Below are positions 16,113 through 24,962 of a DNA stretch of 64,000 nucleotides, one piece after another; within the stretch, counting starts at the first letter, position 1, and the number at the start of each line of letters is the position of its first letter. The DNA is from Vagococcus zengguangii. GTDB taxonomy: Bacteria > Bacillota > Bacilli > Lactobacillales > Vagococcaceae. The notes under the pieces were generated by a model, which worked only from the letters and a program-made list of their open reading frames with translations, had not been told where the DNA came from and ran no database searches. Location: positions 2,079,001 to 2,143,000 of the forward strand of contig NZ_CP039712.1 in the NCBI RefSeq assembly GCF_005145005.1, given 5' to 3'. A program made the position numbers and the translations under genes.

Positions 16113-18059
16113 ATGATTCTATTACAAGCAAACAATGTCGCACGCTATTTTGGTGCCGACGTGCTATTTGAACATATCCAACTGACCGTCCAAGACACGA
16201 GTAAAATCGCGCTAGTTGGACGCAATGGTGCCGGAAAATCAACCTTATTAAAAATAATCGCAGGAATTGACCAAACTGATGCCGGCCAAGTGACAAAAGC
16301 CAAAGGTCTATCTATCGGCTATTTAGCCCAAAACACCGGCTTCACTTCTGAGAAAACGATTTGGGACGCGATGCTTGAAACCTTCGCTAAGTTAATTGCC
16401 TTAGAAGAACGTATTCGCTCATTAGAAGTAGCTATGGGGGAACCTAATTTATCTAGTGATGACTCTCAACGTTTAATGAAGGAATACGACAGCTTACAAC
16501 ATCAATTCCAAGAACAAAACGGCTATACTTATCAAGCTGAGATTAAGGCCATTTTAAACGGCTTCCGTTTTGACGAAAGCTACTATGACCGCCCAGTGAA
16601 TAGTCTTTCTGGAGGACAAAAAACCCGTCTAGCCTTAGCGAAGCTGTTGCTAGAACAACCAAATTTACTCATTCTCGATGAGCCAACGAATCACTTAGAC
16701 ATCGACACGTTATCGTGGTTAGAAAACTACTTGCAAAACTACCGTGGCGCGCTATTAATCGTTTCGCATGACCGTTATTTCTTAGATAAAGTGGTAAATG
16801 AAGTCTATGAAATTAGCCGTCGCAAAATGACGCATTATAAAGGCAACTACACGAAATATTTAGATTTAAAAGCGGCGCAACTAGAACAAGATTGGAAAGC
16901 TTTTGAAAAACAACAAGATGAAATCAACAAGCTAGAAGATTTTGTTGCCCGTAACTTAGCCCGCGCTAGTACCACTAAACGTGCGCAAAGTCGTCGTAAA
17001 CAACTAGAAAAAATGGAACGCTTAGACAAACCGATGGGCGACGAAAAATCAGCGCGCATTCAATTTAATGTTGAAAAATCATCTGGGAACGTTGTACTGC
17101 AGTTAGAACAAGCTGCGATTGGCTACGACCAAGAAATTTTATCCGAACCGATAAACTTAGACGTGCGTAAACAAGAAGCGATTGCTTTAGTCGGACCAAA
17201 CGGAATTGGGAAATCAACGTTACTGAAGTCACTAATTGGGAAACACACGCTTATTAAAGGACAACCACATTTTGGAACGAACGTGGCGATTGGTTACTAC
17301 GATCAAGAACAAAGTGACTTGCGTTCAAACAAAACCGTCCTGCACGAACTGTGGGATGAACACCCCACTACGCCGGAAAAAGATATTCGCTCTATTTTAG
17401 GGAGCTTTTTATTTTCAGGCGACGATGTCACGAAAGCTGTACCAAGTCTAAGTGGTGGTGAAAAAGCGCGTTTGGCGCTAGCAAAATTATCAATGGATCA
17501 ACAAAACTTCTTAATTCTCGACGAGCCGACCAACCACTTGGATATTGATAGTAAAGAAGTCTTAGAGGACGCCTTAATTGAGTTTGAAGGCACCCTATTA
17601 TTCGTTTCGCATGACCGTTACTTCATTAATCGTATCGCTACCAAAGTGATTGAACTTGGTGAAAACGGCACAACCGAATACTTAGGTGATTACGATTATT
17701 ATGTTGCCAAAAAAGCGGAGTTAGCGGAAATTGAACGTTTGAAAGCTGAACAACAGCAACAAGCCACTAATTCAACGGTAAGTGCGCCAACTTCTCAAAA
17801 CGCTTTTTATCAATCAAAAGAAGTGCAACGAGAAACCCGTAAACTACAACGTAAAATTGACGAAATCGAAGCGCGTTTAGAAGCAATTGAAGTCGAAGTC
17901 GAACAACGTCATCTTGATATGACGAGTCCTGATATTTTATCAAATCATACGGAATTAGGCCGTTTACAAGCCGAAGTCGAAGCACTTGAAGAAGAACAAA
18001 TGAACTTGATGGACGAATGGGAAACGATTAGTACGGAATTGGAAAGTTATCAAAATTAG
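16113..18059 (+). CDS. ABC-F family ATPase (YdiF-type)
   Basis: A protein of about 648 residues with two ABC domains and no membrane segments, so a ribosome-associated ABC-F protein. Domain 1 has Walker A GRNGAGKST, signature LSGGQKTRLALAK and Walker B LLILDEPTNHLD. Domain 2 has GPNGIGKST, LSGGEKARLALAK and LILDEPTNHLD. The inter-domain linker (about residues 245-320) is basic and helical, and the C-terminal tail is a coiled coil (about 560-648). It probably acts on stalled ribosomes. It lacks features that would mark it as an antibiotic-resistance member. The ATG at 16113 has AGGAG seven bases ahead; the GTG just before it is less likely. Confidence 0.92.
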   Translation: MILLQANNVARYFGADVLFEHIQLTVQDTSKIALVGRNGAGKSTLLKIIAGIDQTDAGQVTKAKGLSIGYLAQNTGFTSEKTIWDAMLETFAKLIALEERIRSLEVAMGEPNLSSDDSQRLMKEYDSLQHQFQEQNGYTYQAEIKAILNGFRFDESYYDRPVNSLSGGQKTRLALAKLLLEQPNLLILDEPTNHLDIDTLSWLENYLQNYRGALLIVSHDRYFLDKVVNEVYEISRRKMTHYKGNYTKYLDLKAAQLEQDWKAFEKQQDEINKLEDFVARNLARASTTKRAQSRRKQLEKMERLDKPMGDEKSARIQFNVEKSSGNVVLQLEQAAIGYDQEILSEPINLDVRKQEAIALVGPNGIGKSTLLKSLIGKHTLIKGQPHFGTNVAIGYYDQEQSDLRSNKTVLHELWDEHPTTPEKDIRSILGSFLFSGDDVTKAVPSLSGGEKARLALAKLSMDQQNFLILDEPTNHLDIDSKEVLEDALIEFEGTLLFVSHDRYFINRIATKVIELGENGTTEYLGDYDYYVAKKAELAEIERLKAEQQQQATNSTVSAPTSQNAFYQSKEVQRETRKLQRKIDEIEARLEAIEVEVEQRHLDMTSPDILSNHTELGRLQAEVEALEEEQMNLMDEWETISTELESYQN

Positions 18060-18064
18060 ACGCA

Positions 18065-18103
18065 AAAACACGAGTTCTAGGTAGGCCCTAGTACTCGTGT
18101 TTT
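18065..18103. terminator. Terminator between ABC-F gene and XRE gene
   Basis: AAAACACGAGT / ACTCGTGTTTT with an inner CTAGG/CCTAG pairing and a T-rich tail on the plus strand. It can also serve the converging XRE gene. Confidence 0.85.
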
Positions 18104-18122
18104 CTCTTTTTTCAGTGTCTAA

Positions 18123-18788
18123 CTATTCATTAACATTCACTACCCGAACTGCAATAGTTCCCTTACTATCACCTTTAACTTTCAAGCTTATCTCATCATT
18201 TCGAACCTCTTGATTAATAAACACCGACTGAATTCCCTCGACTGTTTTATTACTATCAAAAATATTAAATAAATTAAACGTATATGTCGTATCTGCTATT
18301 AAATTTCCTTCCTCTTCAAAAACAATGAGTTCATCCACTTTTGGTTTTAAGAACGGGTTTTTGGAAGCCATTTTTAAGTGCACCATCGTGTTCCAATCTC
18401 TATCAGGATTCTGACCATTATAATAATGATCACGGGTTAATTGAACCTGACTTATTTTTAAATTTTGAGGCGTTGCGGTAATAGCTAAAGTACTCATAAA
18501 TCCATTTAGTAACAGTATTCCAACTATAACCAATAAGGCAATCAATAATCTTTTTTGTTTAATGCCAAAATTTAATTTTTTAACCATCTTTTCGTCCTCC
18601 CTCAACAAGGAATCTAGCGATAGATTAAAACAATCGCAAATCTCGATTACCATTTCTAAATCAGGAAAACTTCTTCCTGTTTCCCAACTCGAAATGGTTG
18701 ATCTTGAGACGTTTAATTTTTTCGCTAATTGCGCTTGTGTTAATTTATTTTCTGCTCTTAACTTTTTTATATTTCCAGATAATTCCAT
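18123..18788 (-). CDS. Membrane-tethered XRE-family regulator, paralogue A
   Basis: A protein of about 221 residues. Residues 4-60 are an XRE helix-turn-helix (KKLRAENKLTQAQLAKKLNVSRSTISSWETGRSFPDLEM). One membrane helix follows at about 80-105, then an extracytoplasmic domain of about 115 residues with a beta-rich pattern. Such one-membrane-pass XRE proteins are thought to couple an outside signal to DNA binding. The ATG at 18788 is preferred, with GGAG six bases away. A second protein of the same architecture lies at 40428-41075. A 17-base palindrome (18869-18885) stands upstream. Confidence 0.82.
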   Translation of the reverse strand: MELSGNIKKLRAENKLTQAQLAKKLNVSRSTISSWETGRSFPDLEMVIEICDCFNLSLDSLLREDEKMVKKLNFGIKQKRLLIALLVIVGILLLNGFMSTLAITATPQNLKISQVQLTRDHYYNGQNPDRDWNTMVHLKMASKNPFLKPKVDELIVFEEEGNLIADTTYTFNLFNIFDSNKTVEGIQSVFINQEVRNDEISLKVKGDSKGTIAVRVVNVNE

Positions 18789-18868
18789 CATTTTCTCCTT
18801 CCTGAAATTAGCATAATTCAATGACACCCCAATAGCTAGCTAAGCTCTTACACTTGCGCTTTTTCCAG

Positions 18869-18885
18869 TGACAAGATTCTTGTCA
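18869..18885. promoter_or_regulatory. Palindrome upstream of XRE gene A (candidate operator)
   Basis: TGACAAGA-T-TCTTGTCA is an exact 8-bp inverted repeat 81-97 bases before the XRE start. On the minus strand it overlaps a possible -35 element (TTGTCA). Confidence 0.45.
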
Positions 18886-18933
18886 TCCTTGATGTAACTG
18901 GATTTCTGATGAATTAAGCTAACAATAAAAAAT

Positions 18934-18973
18934 AAACTATCTACGACAAAATCTTCATTGTAATAGATAGTTT
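18934..18973 (-). terminator. Distal terminator of the nrnA transcript
   Basis: AAACTATCTA / TAGATAGTTT stem followed on the minus strand by TTATTTTTTATTG. It lies about 285 bases after the nrnA stop and leaves a long 3' untranslated region. Confidence 0.7.
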
Positions 18974-19006
18974 ATAAAAATATACGCATTATATAGAGTT
19001 GTTAAA

Positions 19007-19264
19007 ACTCGCAATCACTTTATCTAATCCGGATTTTGAGTGCAGTCCTTCGGAAATAGTTCGTAACAGTTTAAAAATTTAAGAAACAATTTTTAAATGT
19101 TACCTCACTATTTCTCAGGCCTTAACGCACTCGCAATCACTTTATCTAATTCGGAGTTCAGGCACAACTTTTTCGACAATATGATGTGCTTCTCAAAAAT
19201 TGCTAGCAATTTTCGTCAGCCCACACATATTGCTCAAAAGCTAATCGCACCTTCAATCACTTTA
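19007..19264 (-). repeat. Imperfect ~121-bp tandem hairpin units behind nrnA
   Basis: The 22-base string starting ACTCGCAATCACTTTATC occurs at 19007-19028 and again at 19129-19150 (offset 122). A degenerate third copy at 19247-19264 overlaps the nrnA stop. Between the copies each unit folds into a long hairpin. Unit A, 19038-19132, pairs GAGTGC with GCACTC and GAAATAGT with ACTATTTC. Unit B, about 19168-19241, pairs CAATATG with CATATTG around the 18-base palindrome at 19196-19213. The stem sequences differ but the architecture is shared. Confidence 0.6.
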
Positions 19265-20192
19265 ACACTTCCTGCATCTCTGCAAAGATTTGATCAATTT
19301 CTGCTTGGTCAGCCGCAAAGGCACCGCTGGCTAGTGGGTGGCCACCACCGCGATGGCGTTTGGCGATTTCGTTAATGACTGGTCCTTTTGAACGCATGCG
19401 CACGCGATACACGCCACTTGGTTGTTGGACAAATAATGCCCAGACTTGAATGGTTGAGATTTTTCCAGCCACGGGAATTAAACCTGATGTTTCAGAATCA
19501 TCAATCCCATATTCTTCCAAAATGCTATAAGGAATCACGACTTTGGCCGTTCCTTCACCATCTGAATCGATATTGGCTAACACATAGCCCATTAGTTTCG
19601 CGACTTTTTCATCCATTTCATCCATGTGACGATGAATGGCAATTGCATCGAAATCGTATTGGCGTAATTTTGACGCAACTTCTAACGTATGGGCGGTTGA
19701 CGCTGGATACATGAAACGACCAGTATCACCGACAATTCCTGCATATAATAAACGCGCGCCTTCATCGGTCAACGTTAATTCATCCGCAAACTGCGCATAG
19801 AAATCATAAATAATTTCACTACAGCTACTTGCGCCAGTGTTCACCCAAACTAAATCACCATAAGGTTCATCATTTGGATGGTGGTCAATTTTGATTAATT
19901 TATCTCCTAGTACGTAACGTTTATCATCAATACGCGGACTATTGGCGGTGTCTGTCACGATGACTAACGCTCCCTGATAAACCTCATCGGTGACCCCATC
20001 CATTTTATTTAAATAAAGTAAATTCGCCACATCTTCCCCGACTAAATAAACTTTTTTCTCAGGAAAAGAGGCTTTAATAATTTCTGCTAAACCACCTTGT
20101 GAGCCTAACGCATCTGGATCTGGACGTTCATGACGGTGAATCACTATGGTTTCATATTGTTTAATCGCTTCTAAAATTTCTTGTTGTATCAT
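19257..20192 (-). CDS. nrnA: Oligoribonuclease/pAp phosphatase NrnA-like (DHH/DHHA1)
   Basis: A DHH-superfamily phosphoesterase of about 311 residues. The motifs are RPDPDALGSQ (about 25-34), VTDTANSPR (about 80), KIDHHPNDEPYGD (the DHH motif, about 103) and GDTGRF (about 153). The C-terminal DHHA1 domain holds the RHRGGGHPLASGAF nucleotide-binding loop near residue 290. NrnA degrades nano-RNA and dephosphorylates pAp in the cytoplasm. The ATG at 20192 has AGCAGG seven bases ahead. It follows a YtoI-like gene by 15 bases, the same pairing as ytoI-nrnA (ytqI) in Bacillus. Its 3' end merges into the hairpin repeats. Confidence 0.93.
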   Translation of the reverse strand: MIQQEILEAIKQYETIVIHRHERPDPDALGSQGGLAEIIKASFPEKKVYLVGEDVANLLYLNKMDGVTDEVYQGALVIVTDTANSPRIDDKRYVLGDKLIKIDHHPNDEPYGDLVWVNTGASSCSEIIYDFYAQFADELTLTDEGARLLYAGIVGDTGRFMYPASTAHTLEVASKLRQYDFDAIAIHRHMDEMDEKVAKLMGYVLANIDSDGEGTAKVVIPYSILEEYGIDDSETSGLIPVAGKISTIQVWALFVQQPSGVYRVRMRSKGPVINEIAKRHRGGGHPLASGAFAADQAEIDQIFAEMQEVLK

Positions 20193-20207
20193 CAAAAAAC
20201 CTGCTTT

Positions 20208-21524
20208 CTATGATTTACCCATTAACTGACAATCGAGAATTGCTTTAGCCACAATGGTTTTATCTAAATAGACTTCGATATCAATTTTGGCCGTACGACG
20301 ACCCACTTCTAAAATACGCGGTCTAATTTCAATTTGACTCTCAATTTGAATCATGCGGAAATAGTATAGTGACATTTGCTCGACAATTAAGTTGCGCTTA
20401 TGTTGAACTTGCAACATTCTTCTGGCAACACTGACAATCATCTCACTTAAGACACCATAAGACAACGCCCCGACATTATCCACCATTTGAGGTGAGACAT
20501 TGACACCAAAAATCATTTCATCATCATCTTGGGTAATATCCGTAATCCCCTCAACAATTTGATCGGCAATCGTGTTAGCGACTTGCGGTTGGCGCTGTGC
20601 CATCTGCATAGCTTTCATAATATCACGGCGCGAAATAATTCCAACTAGGCGCAAATCATCTTCGACCACGGGCATCATTTCAATCCCGTCCCAAATCATT
20701 AAATGACCAATACTAGCGACACTCATATGTAATTTAGCGTTGTTGATTTCACGCGTCATCACTTTTTCAATTAGTTGATTGGGTGCTTTCCCGATGACAT
20801 CTTTAGCCGTCACGACTCCTAAAACACGCATGCTTTTATTAACAACTGGGAAACGTGAGTGACCGGTTTCTTGTGATTTTTTCTCATAGTCTTCGACTGT
20901 ATCCGTATGAAATAAAAAGTTCGTTAGAGAAAGTTTGGTATAAATATCGCCGACTGATAATATTTCTTTACGAATCATTTGGTCACTAATCACGCGGTTA
21001 ATCATTGTCGCAACGGTAAAGGTATCATACGTGGTGCTTAAAACTGGCATTGCCACTTCATCAGCTAAAGCTAAAATATCATCCGAAATATCAAAGCCCC
21101 CAGTTACTAAAACCGCTGCACCTTTTCTCAATGCTAATTCTTGTACTTCTTTACGGTTCCCGACAATCATTAATGAATCTGGTGTGACATAGCGGTCCAT
21201 CGAATCTGGTTTCATCGCACCAATAACAAATTTAACTAGTGTTTTATCTAAACCATCTTTTCCACCCAAAACACTACCTTCAATGACTTTCGCTAGTTCT
21301 TTAAAGGTTAATTTCTCAATATTCCCTTGGTTTTTTTGTTCAATACGAATGGTCCCAACGCGCTCAATAGTGGAGACAATCCCCTGATTTTCGGCGGCTT
21401 TAATCGCGCGGTAAGCCGTTCCTTCACTCACTTCTAGGTTCTTAGCAATTCCTCTTACAGAAATTCTTTCCCCAACAGGAAGATTTTCCACATATGCCAA
21501 TATTTGATCGTGTTTACTTGTCAT
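20208..21524 (-). CDS. YtoI-like HTH-DRTGG-CBS-hotdog protein
   Basis: A 438-residue multidomain protein. An N-terminal winged-helix region (residues 10-60, with RISVRGIAKNLEVSEGTAYRAIKAA) is followed by a DRTGG domain (about 70-185). A CBS-domain pair (about 190-310, with the SRFPVVNKSMRVLGVVTAKD and LVGIISRRDIMKAM boundaries) and a C-terminal hotdog thioesterase-like domain complete it. The order matches Bacillus YtoI. The CBS pair probably senses an adenine nucleotide. The target genes and whether the hotdog part is catalytic are unknown. AGGAGG precedes the ATG at 21524. It forms a two-gene operon with nrnA. Confidence 0.88.
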   Translation of the reverse strand: MTSKHDQILAYVENLPVGERISVRGIAKNLEVSEGTAYRAIKAAENQGIVSTIERVGTIRIEQKNQGNIEKLTFKELAKVIEGSVLGGKDGLDKTLVKFVIGAMKPDSMDRYVTPDSLMIVGNRKEVQELALRKGAAVLVTGGFDISDDILALADEVAMPVLSTTYDTFTVATMINRVISDQMIRKEILSVGDIYTKLSLTNFLFHTDTVEDYEKKSQETGHSRFPVVNKSMRVLGVVTAKDVIGKAPNQLIEKVMTREINNAKLHMSVASIGHLMIWDGIEMMPVVEDDLRLVGIISRRDIMKAMQMAQRQPQVANTIADQIVEGITDITQDDDEMIFGVNVSPQMVDNVGALSYGVLSEMIVSVARRMLQVQHKRNLIVEQMSLYYFRMIQIESQIEIRPRILEVGRRTAKIDIEVYLDKTIVAKAILDCQLMGKS

Positions 21525-21635
21525 CTCTAACCTCCTGTTTTATCACTTATATACAAACTAACATCTTCACTATAACAGTTTTCTTCATTGTACCATAACA
21601 CCAAAACGAAACCTAATAATAGAGCAATAAGAAAA

Positions 21636-21663
21636 AAGACGGATTCACAATGAATCACGTCTT
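21636..21663 (-). terminator. Terminator of the sda operon
   Basis: On the minus strand AAGACG-T-GATTCA pairs with TGAATC-CGTCTT, followed by TTTTCTT, 16 bases after the sdaAA stop. Confidence 0.8.
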
Positions 21664-21679
21664 CAAGACCAACTTATTT

Positions 21680-22555
21680 CTATTCACCAAAAATTTCTTT
21701 TTTCATCCGTTTACCTGTTTCCGAACCCGCTAATCCGCCTATCCCCGTTTCACGTAATTCACGTGGCATGCTCACGCCTATTTGACGCATCGCTTCAACC
21801 ACTTCATCAGCTGGAATTTTGTTTTCAATGCCGGCTAAAGCCATATCAGCGGCAATTAAAGCATTACCTGCTCCAATCGCATTACGTTTCACGCACGGAA
21901 TTTCGACTAATCCAGCTACTGGATCACACACTAACCCCAACAAGTTACCTAACGCTGTTCCAAAGGCATCGGCTGATTGACGGGGCGTTCCACCTGCCAC
22001 TTCAACTGCTGCCGCGGCTGCCATAGCTGAGGCACTCCCAACTTCGGCCTGACAACCACCTACAGCACCGGCTATCATCGCATTATTAGCCACAACTAAT
22101 CCAAATAGTCCGGCTGTAAATAAAAAGCGAATCATCTCTTCACGTGATAAGTCTAGACTGTCTTTAATCGAAAACAGCACACCCGGTAATGTGCCACTAG
22201 CACCGGCTGTTGGCGTTGCACAAATCACGCCCATTGCTGCATTAACCTCATTTGTCCCCAGCGCACTTTGGACCCCTTGTAACATACGGTCTCCTGATAA
22301 TGTTTTGCCGCCTTCGCGATATTTCTTCAATTTAATCGCATCGCCACCCGTCAATCCGGTTGGTGAAAAGACCCCTTCACCTTCAGTCGCTGCCTTAACT
22401 GCGGCTTCCATTGTTTCTAAATTCAGCTCCATTAGTTGCCAAATTTCCTCGTAACTCATTTGGCTCTGTACCATTTCTTGTTCTATCATCAAATCAGACA
22501 AACGTTTGCCAGTTTTTTCAGCTTCTTGAATAAATGCTTCAATTGATAAATACAT
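21680..22555 (-). CDS. sdaAA: L-serine dehydratase, iron-sulfur dependent, alpha subunit
   Basis: About 291 residues of the SDH alpha domain, with the conserved run AMGVICATPTAGASGTLPG (about 110-128), AGAVGGCQAEVGSASAMAAAA and the Cys-containing LGLVCDPVAGLVEIPCVKRNA. The conserved Cys residues should hold the [4Fe-4S] cluster that activates serine. With SdaAB it converts L-serine to pyruvate and ammonia. The ATG at 22555 follows GGGAGG by five bases; the longer frame to 22579 would overlap sdaAB without benefit. It is the second gene of the sda operon. Confidence 0.95.
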   Translation of the reverse strand: MYLSIEAFIQEAEKTGKRLSDLMIEQEMVQSQMSYEEIWQLMELNLETMEAAVKAATEGEGVFSPTGLTGGDAIKLKKYREGGKTLSGDRMLQGVQSALGTNEVNAAMGVICATPTAGASGTLPGVLFSIKDSLDLSREEMIRFLFTAGLFGLVVANNAMIAGAVGGCQAEVGSASAMAAAAAVEVAGGTPRQSADAFGTALGNLLGLVCDPVAGLVEIPCVKRNAIGAGNALIAADMALAGIENKIPADEVVEAMRQIGVSMPRELRETGIGGLAGSETGKRMKKEIFGE

Positions 22556-22568
22556 AATAACCTCCCGA

Positions 22569-23276
22569 CTACAACACAATTAAGCGTGACGGATCACCCA
22601 TTGCAACAATCTCTGCGCGTAATTCATCCGATAAGGGCGAATCCAAATCATACACAAACAAATAACGATTTTCTTCATTTTGATAACGTGTAATCGTCGT
22701 AATTTTAATATGATGGCCAATTAAAAAATCTTCCATATACGATTTCACATGGCTATTTCCCGTTAATACAAGTAGCATTGGCAACTGTCCCTGAGGCTCA
22801 ATCGCAAACCCTTCAATTTCAATGTACTTAATTTCGATGGTTCCACCACCGATTGAAATCCCGGTAATATGTACTTCATGCTCATCATCTTGTAACGTAA
22901 TGCACGCGGTATTTGCATGATAGACAGGACTATCTCCAGGTATCTCAATAAATTCAATCGCAATGCCTTCTTCTTTGGCAATTTTTAACGCATGCGGTAC
23001 GCGTTCATCCGCAGCCGAAAAACCTAAAATACCACTAGCAATCGCATAATCAGTACCATGACCTTTATGCGTCTGCGCAAATGATTCATAATATTTTACA
23101 ATCGCACGTTTAGGCTTTCCCTGAAATAATAAATTCGCCACGCGACCTATCATAATAGCACCGGCTGTATGTGAACTTGATGGACCAATCATTATCGGAC
23201 CAATGACATCAAAACAACTTTTGTAGTTAATAACCTTGGTTTCTTTCTTCCCAATTCGTGACACTTCTTCTGCCAT
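22569..23276 (-). CDS. sdaAB: L-serine dehydratase, iron-sulfur dependent, beta subunit
   Basis: 235 residues. The catalytic-domain signature SCFDVIGPIMIGPSSSHTAGA is at residues 20-40, and an ACT-like regulatory domain occupies about 150-235. The protein starts about 15 residues before the usual N-terminus, but AAGGAG seven bases before the ATG at 23276 supports the longer form. It is the first gene of sdaAB-sdaAA, with a 14-base gap and the sdaAA ribosome site overlapping its stop. The enzyme is oxygen-sensitive in known members. Confidence 0.94.
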   Translation of the reverse strand: MAEEVSRIGKKETKVINYKSCFDVIGPIMIGPSSSHTAGAIMIGRVANLLFQGKPKRAIVKYYESFAQTHKGHGTDYAIASGILGFSAADERVPHALKIAKEEGIAIEFIEIPGDSPVYHANTACITLQDDEHEVHITGISIGGGTIEIKYIEIEGFAIEPQGQLPMLLVLTGNSHVKSYMEDFLIGHHIKITTITRYQNEENRYLFVYDLDSPLSDELRAEIVAMGDPSRLIVL

Positions 23277-23426
23277 CTTGCTGCTCCTTCCACTTCACAA
23301 CTTTTAATAGTTGCTCGCTCGAACGTCGTCTTTTATTATCATTCTAATTAAAACACAAAATCCCCTAATTAAACACCTTAGATTGCGATTAAGCAAGGAT
23401 TCTTAATGACCTTTTAATCAAAAAAA

Positions 23427-23450
23427 GATGTGACGTTAATTCGTCACATC
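23427..23450 (-). terminator. Terminator of the nuclease gene
   Basis: GATGTGACG / CGTCACATC stem with a six-base loop; on the minus strand it is followed by TTTTTTTGATT. Confidence 0.85.
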
Positions 23451-23521
23451 CTATATATATCTTAACTATATATTTCATATCATATAATCGTCATTAGTAA
23501 ATTTCAAAAAACTGCTATTCT

Positions 23522-24406
23522 TTATAAGAATATTTCTTTCTTATCATAATTAATGTACAAATTATCACTTACTTTTTTATAAATACGTAATTTGTTATCC
23601 TCTGAAATTTCAACTAACTTAAAATTTCCTATATAACGATAGCTAAAAAGCCCAAAATTATTTTTAATTTTTGCAAACACTATTCTGATTTCCCCTAAAC
23701 TGTGGTCCATTACTTTTTCATCTTTGCGGATATTATTTTCAGTAATAATACTCCAATCTTCATTTAAATAGTTTAACCATTCACTATGTTCTTTTTTATC
23801 CTTTGTAGAAATAGTAGGGAACCAAACTTTTGCTAACTGATTACTAGTTTTAACAGAAAATGAGGCTTTTTGATACCCCTTATAATCCTTAAAAAACAAC
23901 TGATTAGCAACATCTTTAATACGCTTGAAACGATAAAAATCATCAATAGAAAGATAACCTTTTGCTTTTATCTGGTCTTGAATGGATATATCCGTATCCC
24001 ATTGCATTATCTCTTTCTCAGCTATTTTTTGTTTAATCTCCTTAGCAATAAATTCAATTCTATTAGTTAATTCTTCTAAAGGTAAAGTCGCATCTATTCT
24101 TAGCAATTGAAAACGATTTTCATCTCTAATTGAAGACAATTTTTCTTCAATAGTTAATTCTCTTTTAATATCTTTTTCACGATTATTTTTATGAAAAGCT
24201 TCGTCCACTTCTACACCTAAATTTATTTGAGGAAAATATAAATCAATAAGATAATATGAATGATCATCACCTTTTACATACTGTTGAGTGACAGGTCTGA
24301 TATTTAAATAATCTATTTTATGCCATAATGCATTAAGAACATAATTTTCATAATCCTTCCGCTTTGTGCGCGAGAAAGTTTTAGCTAAATATTCAACTTT
24401 ATTCAT
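23522..24406 (-). CDS. Probable modification-dependent endonuclease (PvuRts1I/AbaSI-like architecture)
   Basis: A 294-residue protein. The N-terminal half has a PD-(D/E)xK/Vsr-like core: a beta strand with Asp55 (LIDLYFP), then Glu66-Val-Asp68 (GVEVDEAFHK, with His72), then a charged helix with Arg82 and a RID strand near 103-105. The C-terminal half has conserved-looking aromatic motifs: VWFPTIS (about 194), SEWLNYLNEDWSIITE (208-223) and RIVFAKIKNNFGLFSYRYIGNFKLVEI (241-267). The order nuclease then reader and the length (about 290-320) match PvuRts1I/AbaSI enzymes, which cut DNA with hydroxymethyl- or glucosyl-cytosine. Function and substrate are inference. It is AT-richer than its neighbours, stands alone without a methylase, and follows rlmH by 24 bases. 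Confidence 0.6.
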   Translation of the reverse strand: MNKVEYLAKTFSRTKRKDYENYVLNALWHKIDYLNIRPVTQQYVKGDDHSYYLIDLYFPQINLGVEVDEAFHKNNREKDIKRELTIEEKLSSIRDENRFQLLRIDATLPLEELTNRIEFIAKEIKQKIAEKEIMQWDTDISIQDQIKAKGYLSIDDFYRFKRIKDVANQLFFKDYKGYQKASFSVKTSNQLAKVWFPTISTKDKKEHSEWLNYLNEDWSIITENNIRKDEKVMDHSLGEIRIVFAKIKNNFGLFSYRYIGNFKLVEISEDNKLRIYKKVSDNLYINYDKKEIFL

Positions 24407-24430
24407 TTTAATTATCTCCCTTAACTAAAT

Positions 24431-24910
24431 TTACTTATGATACGCATGCCCATTCATAATTCTAAAGCCACGATACACTTGTTCACTCAACACTAAACGC
24501 ATTAATTGATGAGGTAAGGTGATGCGACCAAATGAAATCTGTTCATTACTACGTTTAACTACTTCATCCGATAAACCAAGGGAGCCACCAATGACAAAGA
24601 CTAAATGACTTTTTCCTTGTATAGTTGCATTTTCCATCGTTTTTGCTAAATTTTCAGATGAAATTAACTTGCCTTGAATGACTAAGGCATATACATAATC
24701 CGTGTCTTTTATTTTACTTAAAATACGTTCGCCTTCTTTTTGCTTCACTTGTAGCATTTCGGCTTCACTTAAATTTTCAGGGGCTTGTTCATCAGGAACT
24801 TCAATAATCTCAAACTTGGTGTATTTACCCAAGCGTTTCGCATATTCAGCAATTCCCTGCTTTAAATACTTCTCTTTTAATTTCCCCACACCGATAATGG
24901 TTACTTTCAT
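24431..24910 (-). CDS. rlmH: 23S rRNA pseudouridine-1915 N3-methyltransferase RlmH
   Basis: A 159-residue SPOUT methyltransferase of the usual length. The C-terminal knot region is unmistakable: [20 protein letters not shown] (about 104-123) followed by [35 protein letters not shown] at the end. It methylates pseudouridine 1915 in helix 69 of 23S rRNA on the assembled ribosome with S-adenosylmethionine. It diverges from htrA across a 540-base DnaA-box region, and the nuclease gene follows closely. Confidence 0.97.
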   Translation of the reverse strand: MKVTIIGVGKLKEKYLKQGIAEYAKRLGKYTKFEIIEVPDEQAPENLSEAEMLQVKQKEGERILSKIKDTDYVYALVIQGKLISSENLAKTMENATIQGKSHLVFVIGGSLGLSDEVVKRSNEQISFGRITLPHQLMRLVLSEQVYRGFRIMNGHAYHK

Positions 24911-24962
24911 GTTTATTCCTCACTTACTTGTTTATTCACTCACCTAGTATAGCACATTTTGT

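Noticed and set aside
19097-19375. 92-residue plus-strand frame over the nrnA end and repeats
   Set aside because: Antisense to nrnA with no ribosome site; its middle is made of the hairpin repeats.
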